Below, piece after piece: positions 1-9,835 of a stretch of DNA of 64,000 nt (positions are counted from its first letter, which is position 1; each line of letters starts with the position of its first letter). The DNA comes from Megaustenia siamemsis. Taxonomy: Eukaryota > Mollusca > Gastropoda > Stylommatophora > Ariophantidae. Under the pieces are notes generated by a model. That model was given only the letters and a program-made list of their open reading frames with translations. It was not told where the DNA came from and searched no databases. The stretch is taken from contig JAVIAB010000092.1 in assembly GCA_032433765.1 (NCBI GenBank), positions 38,081,718 to 38,145,717 on the forward strand, in the 5' to 3' direction. The translations under genes and the position numbers were made by a program.

Positions 1-1439
1 CATTGATATTTATATTATTACCTTCTCCACACTTTTATTCTATGTCAATTTATAACTTTCATTACTCAATAATGATTCTTCTAAACTTGGCTAAATTGGG
101 TTCATAGTCCAATGACTTTATGCCTGCCACTGATTTGATCTACCTTCAATTTTCACATGCGTCCTTCACTATTTACTTTAGAAGAGACAAACCCTTTTCT
201 CTTTTCTTTGACATTTGTCAGTATATTCTTGGATTTAAAGTTTCACTGAAACCTTCCTACTTTGTGTAAAATTCATAAGTATTTTTTGTTTTCTGGTTGG
301 ATCCAGGTGTATTACGCCACCTGTCAACTTGTACGTTTCAGTCTAGTTAATTCTAGTGCAGTCTAGTTAAAGTAATGTTTTTACTAAGCTGAAAACCATA
401 AAAATAGAGACATAAACAGGGAGAATGTGGTCAATATAATGGTTGAAGAGTTGACATCTGATGTCAATGAATGTAACCTTCAATCACAGAAAAATGTAGA
501 AAACTGTTCTTGAAGATCTAGAAATGTTAGCATGAGACAGGTTTATACATATGAATAGGGGAGGATAAACCATCACACAACAAGCAGAACTGAAGGATAC
601 ATAGGTGGTTGTAGAGTTCCAGGTTTCATGACATAGCATTAGCACTTAGTATTGAATTCAATTGGAGCTGAGACGTTTTATTAGTAAAACAATACACTGA
701 AAGTGTCACAGCTAGATCATAGTGCTGGTGTCCCTCTATTCAAGTTGCACAAGATTGCATGTTTTCTTTTCAAACTCAAGAAAAATGATTTCTAAAAATT
801 GTGTGAAGTATTTTAGAGTGTTACATTTAAGTGCACTATTTTATCTAATTACTAATAAAATCAATCTGTAACAAATACTTAACATGACAAATTATACACG
901 CATATTTTAAAAAATATATTTACAACTAGCACTTTTATTCTCTCTTTATTTCTGAAATGTAAAATTTGATTTTAGCTTTCCTTGTGGAAGGATACAAATA
1001 TAAGACTTTATATAAGAGCAGTTTCCCAAAAGATGGAGAATAACAAGTTTTGTTCAGTAACAGGCTTGCAGAACAGCAGTGTTGTCACATGTTAGTTGAA
1101 GAAAAATTGTGACATTCCCAAAAGGGAAAACTTGTCTGTGGTCTGTAAGTTACAAAAAGAATAAAATCTTTGTTTTATTGTCTTAAATGTTAATTTGTTA
1201 AATGGCAACATTTGTAGTGTTTCAGGAGATGCAAGCCTGGTGGTTACCATCTGAGTGATTTTATTTTAGCTCTTCACATGTATGCCATATTTGTAGCACA
1301 TTCTCTTTGTAGGTAGCACAATGGCCGTTTGTATTTTTGTAATCTTGTGATGTAGCTAGAACAGTTGCTGCAATAAATGCTTTTTTTTTTCTGCCAAAAC
1401 TGAGTTTGTATTTAGAGAGCTTGTGGGAGATAATGAGAA
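1..1439. other. No recognisable feature
   Basis: AT-rich sequence without a long ORF, tandem repeat or transposon motif that I can recognise. Short homopolymer runs (such as the T run near 1381) are the only structure seen. Confidence 0.5.
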
Positions 1440-1812
1440 AAATATAAAGAGAGTTTGTGGAGAGCCAGAGTTAAATAGAACCATAGATAAAGAGTGGGTG
1501 GGAAGATAGAGTTGGTGGTGAGTTAGAGATAAGTAGAATGGGTGGTGAGCCAGAGATAAATAGAGACATAGACAGAGAGAGTGGGTAGGAAGATAGAGTT
1601 GGTGGTGAGCCGGAGATAAAGAGTGTGGGTGATGAGCAAGAGATAATAGAATTGGTGGAGAGCCAGAGATAAAGAGTAGGTGTGGCGATATAGATAAAGA
1701 AAGTTGCTGGAGAGCCAGAGATAAATAGAGCCATAGATAAAGAGTGGGTAGGGAGATAGAGTGAGTGGAGAGTCAGATAAGAAGAATGGGTGGAGTGCCA
1801 CATGTTTAGTAC
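1440..1812. repeat. Decayed purine-rich minisatellite
   Basis: Degenerate repetition of the phrases GAGCCAGAGATAAATAGA, CATAGATAAAGAGTGGGT and GAGATAGAGT at irregular 50-70 bp spacing. The unit is too eroded to give an exact period. It abuts the sharp 48-bp array that follows. A long minus-strand ORF runs through it only because the repeat has few stops in that frame. Confidence 0.6.
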
Positions 1813-2305
1813 TCCAACTACAAAAGGAGAGCATGTAGAGTGACACGGGTGTGCTAGACTTGCTGCTACAAAAGGAAAGCATGTAGAGTGACACGAGTGT
1901 GCTAGACTTGCTGCTACAAAAGGAAAGCATGTAGAGTGACACGGGTGTGCTAGACTTGCTGCTACAAAAGGAAAGCATGTAGAGTGACACGGGTGTGCTA
2001 GACTTGCTGCTACAAAAGGAAAGCATGTAGAGTGACACGGGTGTGCTAGACTTGCTGCTACAAAAGGAAAGCATGTAGAGTGACACGAGTGTGCTAGACT
2101 TGCTGCTACAAAAGGAAAGCATGTAGAGTGACACGGGTGTGCTAGACTTGCTGCTACAAAAGGAAAGCATGTAGAGTGACACGAGTGTGCTAGACTTGCT
2201 GCTACAAAAGGAAAGCATGTAGAGTGACACGGGTGTGCTAGACTTGCTGCTACAAAAGGAAAGCATGTAGAGTGACACGAGTGTTCTAGACTTGCTGCTA
2301 CAAAA
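1813..2305. repeat. 48-bp minisatellite, about 10 copies
   Basis: The unit contains TGCTACAAAAGGAAAGCATG and recurs exactly every 48 bp (for example the AGGAAAG phrase at 1873 and 1921). Copies differ mainly at one site, ACACGGG versus ACACGAG. Because 48 is divisible by three, a minus-strand ORF stays open across all copies and encodes a 16-residue repeat (core FCSSKSSTPVSLYMLS, with P/L alternating). No start context, splice signals or recognisable domain support a real protein, so I treat it as a minisatellite. Confidence 0.85.
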
Positions 2306-2449
2306 CAAGGCTTGTGGTGTACAGCTGGGTATCGTTTCCTCTCTAGTGGCTGACTTTAGCTTCATAATGTGTTTGGAGCAGCATTTATGGAGGCCATGAT
2401 AAATCTGATTGAAGACTGACATAAACGCTAGAAAGGAACTGTACAAAAA

Positions 2450-2780
2450 AATATTTCCATAGTAAAAGTTTGAAAGTTCCCCGAACAGCTAAAAAGATCA
2501 ATGAGGAAGTTCTCAAAGAGGCCAAAACAAAAAGGGAGTTCCTAAAAAACATCAGAAAGAAACATTTTTCGGGCACATCATGAGAAGAGGAAAGTTGGAA
2601 TATTTGGTTACAACTGGCAAAATAAAAGGAAAGAGAGATCGCGGACGACAATGAGAGAAAATACTGGATAGCTTGGTGTCATGGCATGGAAAACAGAACT
2701 GATACGATGCACTGTAGATAGAAGTTTGTGGAAGGACATGATCGCCTATGCCAATCGGTATGACACATGATGATGATGAA
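2450..2780 (+). pseudogene. LINE A (RTE-like) 3' end, 5'-truncated
   Basis: C-terminal tail of a non-LTR retrotransposon ORF in broken frames. It reads VPRTAKKINEEVLKEAKTKR, then FGHIMRRGKLEYLVTTGKI, then DRGRQ with an in-frame stop (TGA at about 2651), and ends in the element's 3' tail ACATGATGATGATGA. The same order of motifs and the same GATGAT-type tail occur in nine further LINE A copies in this window. Short sequence-repeat tails are typical of RTE-clade elements. Only about the last 330 bp are present, which fits 5' truncation during target-primed reverse transcription. Non-functional. Confidence 0.8.
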
Positions 2781-2977
2781 AAAGTATTCTTTTGTTTTGC
2801 ATCCATCCAGACTGATTACAGCGGATTAAAAATATGTATATATACTCATATATTCCAGACTAGTTTTCGCACATGGTTAAGCCAGACCTACATCTATAAG
2901 GAGCAAGTGGTGGAGTGTAACGTACACCTACAAAATAAGATGACAACTTTATAAAAAATGAAGCAAAATAAAATCAT

Positions 2978-3008
2978 GACGTCCCAGGCAACATGCTGCC
3001 TTCTTCAG
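2978..3008 (-). other. Degenerate hammerhead-like hairpin in left arm
   Basis: Minus-strand reading gives CTGAAGA, an A, a stem GGCAGC/GUUGCC with an AU loop, then TGGGACGTC where the other copies have GAAACGT. The stem is still fully paired (one G-U) while the GAAA core is lost, so this copy would be inactive if the motif is a ribozyme. Confidence 0.4.
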
Positions 3009-3546
3009 AAGATGAGAACAGAACAAGCTGACAATGGAATGTATATAAAGTCCACTACATGGTCTAGAATGAGCAGAACTAATAAATCAAGGAGAAATTA
3101 AAATGGAATAAAAAGTTAAACAAAATGACAAAACGAAATGGCAATGTACCACATTATAAAAGAATGAAAAATAATTAATAAACTAAAAGAATAAAACAAA
3201 ATAAAGTAATATAATTCAAGACTTAGCTGAAAATCTACCTAGGAGCTGCTGAATCGGCGTGGTGACTGTAATTCAGATGCTGGTGGGATGAGATGTCGGG
3301 AGCCAACACAAGTGATTGGACAAAACGTCTAATAAGAGTTGACGGGAATGGACATCCCTTACCTATTAGGTTTATTATTTTTTTAAATTATCTTATAATG
3401 TAGTACATTTCCCTTTTATTTTGTCATTTCATTTCATCTCATTTCACTTTTTATCCCATTTTAATTTCTCATTGATCTATTTATTCTGCTCATTCTAGAC
3501 CATGTAGGTTTATCTTCATTTCTTTGTCCCTTTGTGTTCTTATTTT

Positions 3547-3576
3547 CTGAAGAAGTCTACATGTAGGCCGAAACGT
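3547..3576 (+). other. Hammerhead-like hairpin motif in right arm
   Basis: CTGAAGA (3547-3553), an unpaired A, a six-pair stem GUCUAC/GUAGGC closing an AU loop, then GAAACGT (3570-3576). CUGANGA and GAAA separated by a stem is the hammerhead ribozyme core order, and the palindromic ACGU after GAA could form a very short helix III. Helix I is not convincing by eye, and the extra A before stem II is not canonical. Penelope-like elements are known to carry hammerhead motifs, which makes the reading plausible. Confidence 0.4.
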
Positions 3577-3724
3577 CATGACTTTGTTTTGTTCCTTTTT
3601 TGTAAAGTTGTTACCATATCTTTTTAGGAGTGGACAGTTACACCCCACTCCTTGCTACCAGCTTTACCACAGCACTGCGATTATTTGCCTGTTCCCCACA
3701 TCTATAACACTAAATAATACCCCA

Positions 3725-3930
3725 CTTCACAATAACCTACTAAAAGTCATCGTGGAAGAGAAGGCACAGGGTAGGCGAGGCAAACCAAGATTTTTAAAGT
3801 GATTATATCAAAAGATTAACAGGTTAACCAATAATTATGTACACCATGAAGACAAGAGAGAGAATAAAAGAAAATGGCGCTCTTGGTAGCCAACTTTCGA
3901 TGCGAATACGACAATGAATGAATATCCCAC
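3725..3930 (+). pseudogene. LINE B 3' end relic
   Basis: Heavily decayed copy of the LINE B terminus. It retains NNLLKVIVEEKAQGRRGKPR, then after a damaged stretch the phrase AAAATGGCGCTC-TTGGTAGCCAACTTTCGATGCG that is diagnostic of family B, followed by an eroded GAATGAATG-like tail. Adjacent on the right to the hAT terminus. Confidence 0.65.
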
Positions 3931-4307
3931 TCGCATTTGTGTGAGTTCACCTATCTTTGCTTTACATTAGGGTGACCATTCGTCCCCGATTTTCGGGGAC
4001 AGTCCCCGAAGTGTAGAAGTTGTTCCTAAAGAAATTTGTTCCCGATTTTGTCCCCGATTTCACTGAATAAATAAATGTTCTTACACGGAATCGGCCCTCT
4101 TTTAAAATAATCACTAGGACTCAGGACGTTACTGAGTTGTGTTTCTTTATCCCAGACTGAGCGGCATTAGCAGGAAAATAAAAGAGAAGACTTGGACGCG
4201 TTGTGTCGGAGATAGCTCTTTGAACTCTTGAAGCGCGGTGTTACGTCACTTCTATTCCAGCCACTGACTTCTCTTGGGATGGGTTTAATTTTTTAAAAAA
4301 AGCAGAT

Positions 4308-4343
4308 ACTCTCTCTCTCTCTCTCCCCCCCCCCCCCCCCCCA
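4308..4343. repeat. (CT)n followed by poly-C
   Basis: Simple tract of CT dinucleotides running into about 18 C residues within the hAT 5' region. Confidence 0.9.
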
Positions 4344-4399
4344 CCCTACCTCTGCCTTTCCGGACATCTCCCGCCAAAGTATCTTTCCCGGCCAATTTT

Positions 4400-6189
4400 C
4401 AAATCAGTTCGAGTGTAATGACAGTACAGTACAATTATTTTTGTAAAACAGAACCCTCAAAAGATAAATACACTCTTGAGAATGGATTCATCATGGATAG
4501 TGGTTCAGTTCCATGAAAAATGGAAACGAGAACACCCAAAGCATAACGAGAGTGACGGATACCACCAACTATCAAGGAGGGATCAAGTCATTATACTTCG
4601 CCTACGCACTGGCCACAATAGAATGAGAAATCACATGTTCACCAAATTCAAAATAGGTACAACCAGCCTATGCCACTGTACACTGGACAATATGACTACA
4701 AAACATGTTCTGCAGGATTCCCCCAGTACACAGACCTGAGAAGAGCAATGCGGTCCACGCCCACCTCCCTGGAAGAAAAACTATATGGGGCAATCGATTC
4801 GCTTAAGCAGACAGCTGACTTCATGAGAGAGTTTGGAATCCTACTCTGATTGAGTCTTGATCGCAGGGAGAGAGAATACACTCTAGCTGTTCATGAAGGA
4901 ACCTTCGCACAGCATACTGTACTTCATAATCGTAGCTTCCGCAGTATGGATTGTACAACAATTCTACAAAAGAAATTTTCAACGAAACAATTTTCCTGTG
5001 CAAGAACAAAGTGCGAATCCATAATTACCAATGTTTTTGCTCCTTGGGCTATTGATGAACTAAAAAATGACCTCAAATATGTCAGCTTCGTAACATTGTC
5101 TTGCGATACATCTAATCATAAACATGTTAAGCTACTTCCTATTTTAGTTCGTTATTTTCAGACTTATGAGCTGGAAACTCCAGTAAAGACCAAACTGATT
5201 GCTTTCATAGATATTCCAGAAGAAGCGTCCGCTATAGTATCTCAACAAATGTTGAAAGCAATTGGTAATTTTGACTTAAACAAAAAGATTGTTGGACTCT
5301 CAGCAGACAATACAAATGCAAATTTTGGAGGCTTGTTGAGGAAAGGGAGAGATAATGTCATAACTAAAATAAAGTCCAAGTTAAACAGACACATAATGGG
5401 TCTTGGTTGCAACGCACACATATTTCACAATTGTGCAAAAACAGCGTTTGATTCCATGCCTATGAATATGGAAGTGATTGTAACAAAAATATTTGGATAC
5501 TTTCACATTTACACGGTTCGTGTAGAACGCGACATCCAAATGGAAAGTTATTTCCAATTGGTGACATCCAAATGGAAAGGTATTTCCAAATAAGTAAAGA
5601 ATTCTATAATACTGCTGTACATTACTTGCAATCTTGGAACAAGCACAATGAGGACTTGTCACAACTGAGCTGCCTTCTCTTGGATAATGTGCCTGAAAGG
5701 AAACATTTTGATAATGCAGTAGAACAGATATCTTCAAAGTGTCATGAAGTTGTAAATGTCAATCGTGATGAGCTCTTTTATGAATTTACTTATTTGCGAG
5801 GTCATTTATTGCAAAAAGAATGTGAGTGGTTCAGTAACAAGCCCCCATGTAGAAAATGGAATGAAGTACTTAAGTACTTGAAAGAAAATAATGTACCACA
5901 TGCTAATGTAAAGAGAATTCTTGAACTTTTTATGTGCATACCTGGCAGCAAGGCATCCGTAGAAAGACTATTTTCTCAAATGAACTACGTCTGGTCCGAA
6001 GAGAAATCACGGATTAATGTGAGCACGGTGCAAGCCACGTTAGCAGTAAAAACTAACGTTAATTTATCGTGTGAAAGCTTCAGTGAAAAACTTGCTTCAA
6101 ATCATGAGATCTTGAGAAAAAAACCACTAAAAAAAAAACAAGTACCACGCCGAGGCAACAACCTCTTCAGTAGAAATAAGGTACAGTAA
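4400..6189 (+). pseudogene. hAT transposase, interrupted and internally deleted
   Basis: Coding similarity begins before 4467, continues after the inserted LINE at 4875, and runs to the stop at 6187-6189. Visible hAT signatures are RSMDCTT and ARTKCESII in the N-terminal half, the first catalytic-type Asp in LSCDTSNHKHVKLLP (about 5100), the second in VGLSADNTNANFGG (about 5290), GLGCNAHIFHNCAKTA, and a C-terminal dimerisation region ending with MCIPGSKASVERLFSQMN (about 5935-5985), which carries the catalytic-type Glu. After the phrase FHIYTVRVE the usual roughly 150-200-residue central segment of ZBED-like hAT proteins is missing. The junction (5528-5590) holds two near-identical copies of GACATCCAAATGGAAAG and a frame change. 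Lost function is certain; exact family within hAT is inference. Confidence 0.8.
4477..4874 (+). mobile_element. LINE D fragment inserted in the hAT ORF
   Basis: 5'-truncated LINE end with the post-RNase-H type C-terminus: SRRDQVIILRLRTGHNRM, then CHC, TTKHVLQD, a frameshifted LYGAIDSLKQTADFM, and a 3' end reading TTGAGTCTTGATCGCAGGGA with a short GA tail. It is flanked by the 10-bp duplication AATACACTCT (4467-4476 and 4875-4884). Removing the element and one duplicate restores a continuous hAT reading frame (SKDKYTLAVHEG), confirming insertion after the hAT was in place. Confidence 0.85.
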
Positions 6190-6204
6190 ACATTACTTTA
6201 ATAT

Positions 6205-6475
6205 TGTCTCTCCACAACTTTCGACATCGACAGTTATTTATTATCTGTTGACCTTCTGCCAAACCATTCTCTTAAACTGTCCTGTATCTTTTCTCATTGC
6301 TTACCTTTATCTCTTCGTCCCTCAATTTTCATAGTTGTTACAATATATTCCAGCTGTTCCCTTCTCATATTACAGTGGCACAAAATGCTGATTGTTTCTT
6401 CCTAATATTGGATATTAGCTCTCTTTTTACTTTGGCCTCTTTCAGAACGTTTTCATTAGTCTTCTTAGCTCTGTC
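6205..6475 (-). pseudogene. LINE A fragment, both ends truncated
   Basis: Reverse-complement copy of the LINE A C-terminus, from the phrase complementary to CTCCACAACTTTCG up to the equivalent of KEAKAKRE and a decayed PWTAKKTNEN. The GATGAT tail is missing, so the 3' end was lost or deleted. It sits immediately after the hAT transposase stop. Confidence 0.75.
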
Positions 6476-6921
6476 GTTCGATGACCTTGGCACAACACAG
6501 TCATCGATCTCAGCTCTGTTGCAAGAGTGTGTTTTGGCCCCGGATTTAGGTATAATAATAATGAAAATTGTATCAAGGAAATAGAAAAATAGGAGGTAGG
6601 AATAAAGTAATCTAGGTACTTTTCACACTTAGTTTATATTGAAAAATTCAGCAGAACAAAAACTGTAATGCAAAAACTCAGCCTCGCTATGGCGTGTGTA
6701 CTTTCGCTGTTTTCCCCAAATATTTTGGAAAAGAATAATGTGTATTATTCACCTTGGAAACGCACACAGTGGATGAAGATTAGTCAGTTTGAAGGCAAAT
6801 CACCCACGGCTTGACATTTCATTGTTCTGACATGCCGTAGAGAAGAGAAACATATAAACAGATTAGTCATCAGCGTCTTGACTATACTAGAGCAAGAAAA
6901 GGAACAAGGAGACATTCTTGT
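6476..6921. other. No recognisable feature
   Basis: No ORF, tandem array or transposon signature recognised between the LINE A fragment and the 13-bp minisatellite. Confidence 0.45.
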
Positions 6922-7356
6922 AACTATTATTATTGACTATTATTATTGACTATTATTATTGACTATTATTATTGACTATTATTATTGACTATTATTATTA
7001 ACTATTATTATTGACTATTATTATTGACTATTATTATTGACTATTATTAATGACTATTATTATTGACTATTATTATTGACTATTATTATTAACTATTATT
7101 ATTGACTATTATTATTGACTATTATTAATGACTATTATTATTAACTATTATTAATGACTATTATTAATGACTATTATTATTGACTATTATTATTGACTAT
7201 TATTATTAACTATTATCATTAATTATTATTATTGACTATTATTATTAACTATTATTAATGACTATTATTAATGACTATTATTATTGACTATTATTATTGA
7301 CTATTATTATTAACTATTATCATTAATTATTATTATTGACTATTATTATTGACTAT
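6922..7356. repeat. 13-bp AT-rich minisatellite, about 33 copies
   Basis: Unit GACTATTATTATT with a strict 13-bp period (GAC at 6935, 6948 and onward). Variants AAC for GAC and TTAATG for TTATTG recur in blocks, which suggests multi-unit duplications. A few more degenerate units continue at 7778-7830, on the far side of the LINE copy at 7357-7772. Confidence 0.9.
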
Positions 7357-7772
7357 AGAAGTGAGAGAGTTCATCGGTACTATATAGAACCAATTCTGAC
7401 CTATGGAAGCGAGTCATGGACAATAGACAAACAAATGAAAAGACGGTTAGAAGCTAGACATGGGATTTCTCAGAACAGTGTTGAAAGTTTCCTGGACAGC
7501 TAAAAAGACCAATGAGGAAATTCTCAAAGAGGCCAACACAAAAAGGGAACTCCTAAAAAACATCAGAAAGAAACAAGAACAATTTTTCTGGTACATCATG
7601 AGAAGAGGAAAGGTGGAATACTTGGTTACAACAGACAAAATACAAAGAAAGAGAGATCGCGGACGACAAAGAGAGAAGATATTAGATAGCTTGGTGTCAT
7701 GGCATGGCAAACAGTCAACAACAGAACTATTTTAACAACATAACCAACCGTTATGGCACAAGAAGTTGATGA
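7357..7772 (+). pseudogene. LINE A 3' end inserted in the 13-bp array
   Basis: RT C-terminal region in shifting frames: VHRYYIEPILTYGSESWTID, then SWTAKKTNEEILKEANTKRE, LVTTDKIQRKRDRGRQREKI, WHGKQSTTEL, ending in GATGATGATAA. Minisatellite units flank it on both sides (to 7356 and from about 7778), so it inserted into the array. The mutated ending and a small deletion after TTELF show that it is not recent. Confidence 0.85.
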
Positions 7773-7845
7773 TGATAATTATTGACTATTATTATTATTA
7801 ACTATAATTACTAGCTTTGCTTATTAACTATTACTATACGAGCTT

Positions 7846-7915
7846 GGGGGAGGGGTTGTGGTTAGTCTAGAGGTAAAACATCGGACAAGTTGCTCATGGA
7901 TTCGAATCCCTCCAC
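7846..7915 (+). mobile_element. tRNA-like SINE head (low copy in window)
   Basis: A tRNA-like stretch: TGGTTAGTCTAGAGG resembles an A box and GGATTCGAATCCC a B box, about 35 bp apart. The acceptor ends pair imperfectly and no tRNA anticodon arm is convincing, so this is read as a SINE head and not a tRNA gene. The downstream body may include the duplicated segment at 7946-8112. Confidence 0.45.
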
Positions 7916-7945
7916 AAACAGTGAGAATTGTTCTCGTGAAATCCG

Positions 7946-8112
7946 TGGTTTATTAGTGGTTTTATCTTCTCCCGGTTTCTAGGTGATAAGATATATTGAT
8001 TGGATAAGACGTAAACAGACCCAGACGGTGGTTTATTAGTGGTTTTATCTTCTCCCGGTTTCTAGGTGATAAGATATATTGATTGGATAAGACGTAAAAC
8101 AGATCCCTTGTG
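7946..8112. repeat. 83-bp tandem duplication
   Basis: Two consecutive copies of a segment beginning TGGTTTATTAGTGG and ending with GATTGGATAAGACGTAAA, offset by 83 bp (7946 and 8029). They are nearly identical, so the duplication is fairly recent. Confidence 0.85.
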
Positions 8113-8334
8113 TCCCTGGGCAGGATTACGAAACCGTATCTGTTGAAAACCGAAAAGAATAGCCGAAATGGTCGCTGTCCAGGCAAAATTGTTAAGCAAT
8201 TGTTAACAACCTACGAGTTGTCAGCGACCCACAGCTGATGGCTTGCGCCAGGATCGGTGAACCAAAACCATCCAGACCCTGCTCCACCTCTCCGTGGTGC
8301 CTCCAGTAACAGACTAACCTGTCTAGTCTGGCCA

Positions 8335-8475
8335 AACGAGCAGGGATCGAAGAGGGAAGACATCGGTACTCAAAAATGTCGCGCTAAAGTCGGATGTGTT
8401 GGGCCGAAAGGCGCAAATATAACAGTTATACTGCAAACCACAACACGACGCAGACACGCCCACTTAACGTCCTTT
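8335..8475 (+). repeat. Dispersed repeat Y, copy 1
   Basis: Contains GCTAAAGTCGGATGTGTTGG followed by GAAAGGCGCAAATATA. A related block is found at 8985-9095, and weaker similarity (AAATCGGATGCACTGGGCC) lies in SINE3 at 41410-41440. Probably part of a SINE or LINE 3' region. Confidence 0.55.
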
Positions 8476-8984
8476 TAAGGGCGGATGACGAAGAGGAATT
8501 CTACAGTCTACGAATGCTCTAGAATACTTTAGTCATCGGGCGAACGCAAGCAAGCAAACCGAAGATGTATTTTCCAGGTCGAAAGACGCTAGATAACGCG
8601 ACTTGTCATAAAATATAAGGCACCCATGCTCACAATAAGTCCGTCTAAAGAGAAAACGATGAAGTCGTTTGGTGAATGCAGAAGAAGAGCATACGAGTGT
8701 TCAGTGGAAGTGATTTCTTCGAGTTAATGTGTGTAAATTTTGGGGATCTGAAATAATTATTGACAAACAGTGAATTATTGTTGTATATAATATATTGTAG
8801 AACTGAATTTAATTTTTTTTAAAGACATTCAATAATACTGTTTTAGGAAGCCAAGACGCCCATCCGGCAAATGAGCGGAGTGTGATCAGCGATCTATAGC
8901 TGACTGTTTGTGTGCCAGAGGGTCGACGAACAACAGAGATGATCATGCATCACATTCCAGCGGTGTTCCTGGAAATAGACTATT
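8476..8984. other. No recognisable feature
   Basis: Unassigned sequence between the two copies of repeat Y. It contains a short poly-T-like run near 8814 but no supportable gene. Confidence 0.4.
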
Positions 8985-9095
8985 TATTCTGGCCGGTACA
9001 AAAAAAATACCGTGCTAAAATCGGATGTGTTGGGACGAAAGACGCAAATATACCACAACACAACGTATCTATGTCCACTTAAAGTCCGTATTTAT
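8985..9095 (+). repeat. Dispersed repeat Y, copy 2
   Basis: Carries GCTAAAATCGGATGTGTTGG and GAAAGACGCAAATATA, matching copy 1 at 8335-8475 with a few substitutions, then a shared CCACTTAA(A/C)GTCC phrase. Confidence 0.55.
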
Positions 9096-9502
9096 GTGTG
9101 TGTGCGTGTGTTTGTGTGTAAAAGTGACCGCTAAGAACACGAGTCGGACAGATAAAGTTTAGTAATATCAATAAGACCAAACTGTCACTATTCGTCCATC
9201 CATTCTCTGGTAGAGTAAATACACTGATGAGTCTTGTTTGGGCCCTGGAATGTTTGCTGCGGTGAGGAGTGTTGACCACATTTTTACCAACGTGAAGAGA
9301 AGTCCCTGCCACACCTTGGCATCAAGGCTATTCCTCAAGGCAACTATAAAGTATTTCATCAAGGCTAATAACAGTAGACGTTAAACATTAAAACAAAGCT
9401 ACCAATAATGTTTCAAGACATGACTACTGATATATATCAAAACAATATAGTCTCTAAAAATTCAAAATAAAGCTTCTTAGCATCAAGACAATAATTGTTC
9501 TC
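9096..9502. other. No recognisable feature
   Basis: Short TG-rich stretch at 9095-9120, otherwise no recognised gene or repeat before the LINE B tail. Confidence 0.4.
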
Positions 9503-9835
9503 ATCATCATCATCATCGAGTGCCGTCTCCGCAACGAAGGTTGGCTACCATGGAGCGCCATTCTGCTGTCTCTTGCTTTGATGGTGCAGGTTGTTATCGG
9601 CTGATTTGTCCATCTTTTGATGTTACTCGTCCATGTTAGTCTTGGTCTGCCTCTGCCTCTTTTTAACCTTGTATTTTCCCCTCCAGCATTACTTTTAGTA
9701 GGCTGTTGTGTCTTTTAACATGACTCAAAAATCGCATTTGTCTTGTTTGAATTGTGTTTAGTAGTTCTCTTTTCATTTTTAGTTGTTTTAAGACTTCGTC
9801 GTTTAAAGCTATATAACCCATAGCCTTCAGAACTA
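9503..9835 (-). pseudogene. LINE B 3' end (RTE-like), 5'-truncated
   Basis: On the minus strand the 3' terminus reads TGGCGCTCCATGGTAGCCAA, CGGAGACGGCACTCGATGATG and so on, ending in a (GAT)n tail (plus-strand CATCATCATCATCATCGAG at 9503-9521). Upstream coding remnants are NDEVLKQLKMKRELLNTIQT, RQMRFLSHVKRHNSLLKVML and EGKIQG. This is a second LINE family with a GAT tail, distinct from family A in its last 150 bp. Confidence 0.8.

Larger units (their letters stand above)
2899..3660. mobile_element. Foldback element: inverted pair of Penelope-type terminal segments
   Basis: Positions about 2899-3240 and 3360-3660 are inverted copies of each other, around 300 bp each, clearly alignable but diverged. 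Shared blocks include CTACATGGTCTAGAATGAGC (left 3056 onward, right arm on the complement), GAGAAATTAAAATGG and GACTTCTTCAGAA. The arms also match the segment at 28655-28800 that lies at the 3' side of a Penelope-like element. The spacer (3241-3359) has no ORF. Each arm carries a hairpin motif of the form CTGAAGA-stem-GAAACGT (right arm 3547-3576 on plus; left arm 2978-3008 on minus, with GAAA mutated). Penelope-like elements are known to carry terminal pseudo-LTRs in direct or inverted orientation. Assignment to that class is inference from the shared segment. Confidence 0.7.
3966..6203 (+). mobile_element. hAT-superfamily DNA transposon, defective
   Basis: The left boundary is placed at AGGGTGACCATTCGTCCCCG, a terminus-like stretch containing a GGGGAC palindrome, followed by non-coding sequence with a (CT)n(C)n tract (4308-4343) and then a broken transposase ORF. 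The right end is uncertain, because a LINE A relic (6205-6475) begins immediately after the ORF and no matching inverted terminus was found. A LINE D fragment sits inside the ORF. Two lesions (LINE insertion, internal deletion) make it non-autonomous. Confidence 0.65.

Noticed and set aside
4473..4739. Independent host gene of 87 aa
   Set aside because: It is the C-terminal part of LINE D inside the hAT, with target-site duplications.
6922..7356. CRISPR-like direct repeats
   Set aside because: Contiguous 13-bp units without spacers, in a eukaryotic context. The same holds for the 28, 40, 43, 48 and 59-bp arrays.
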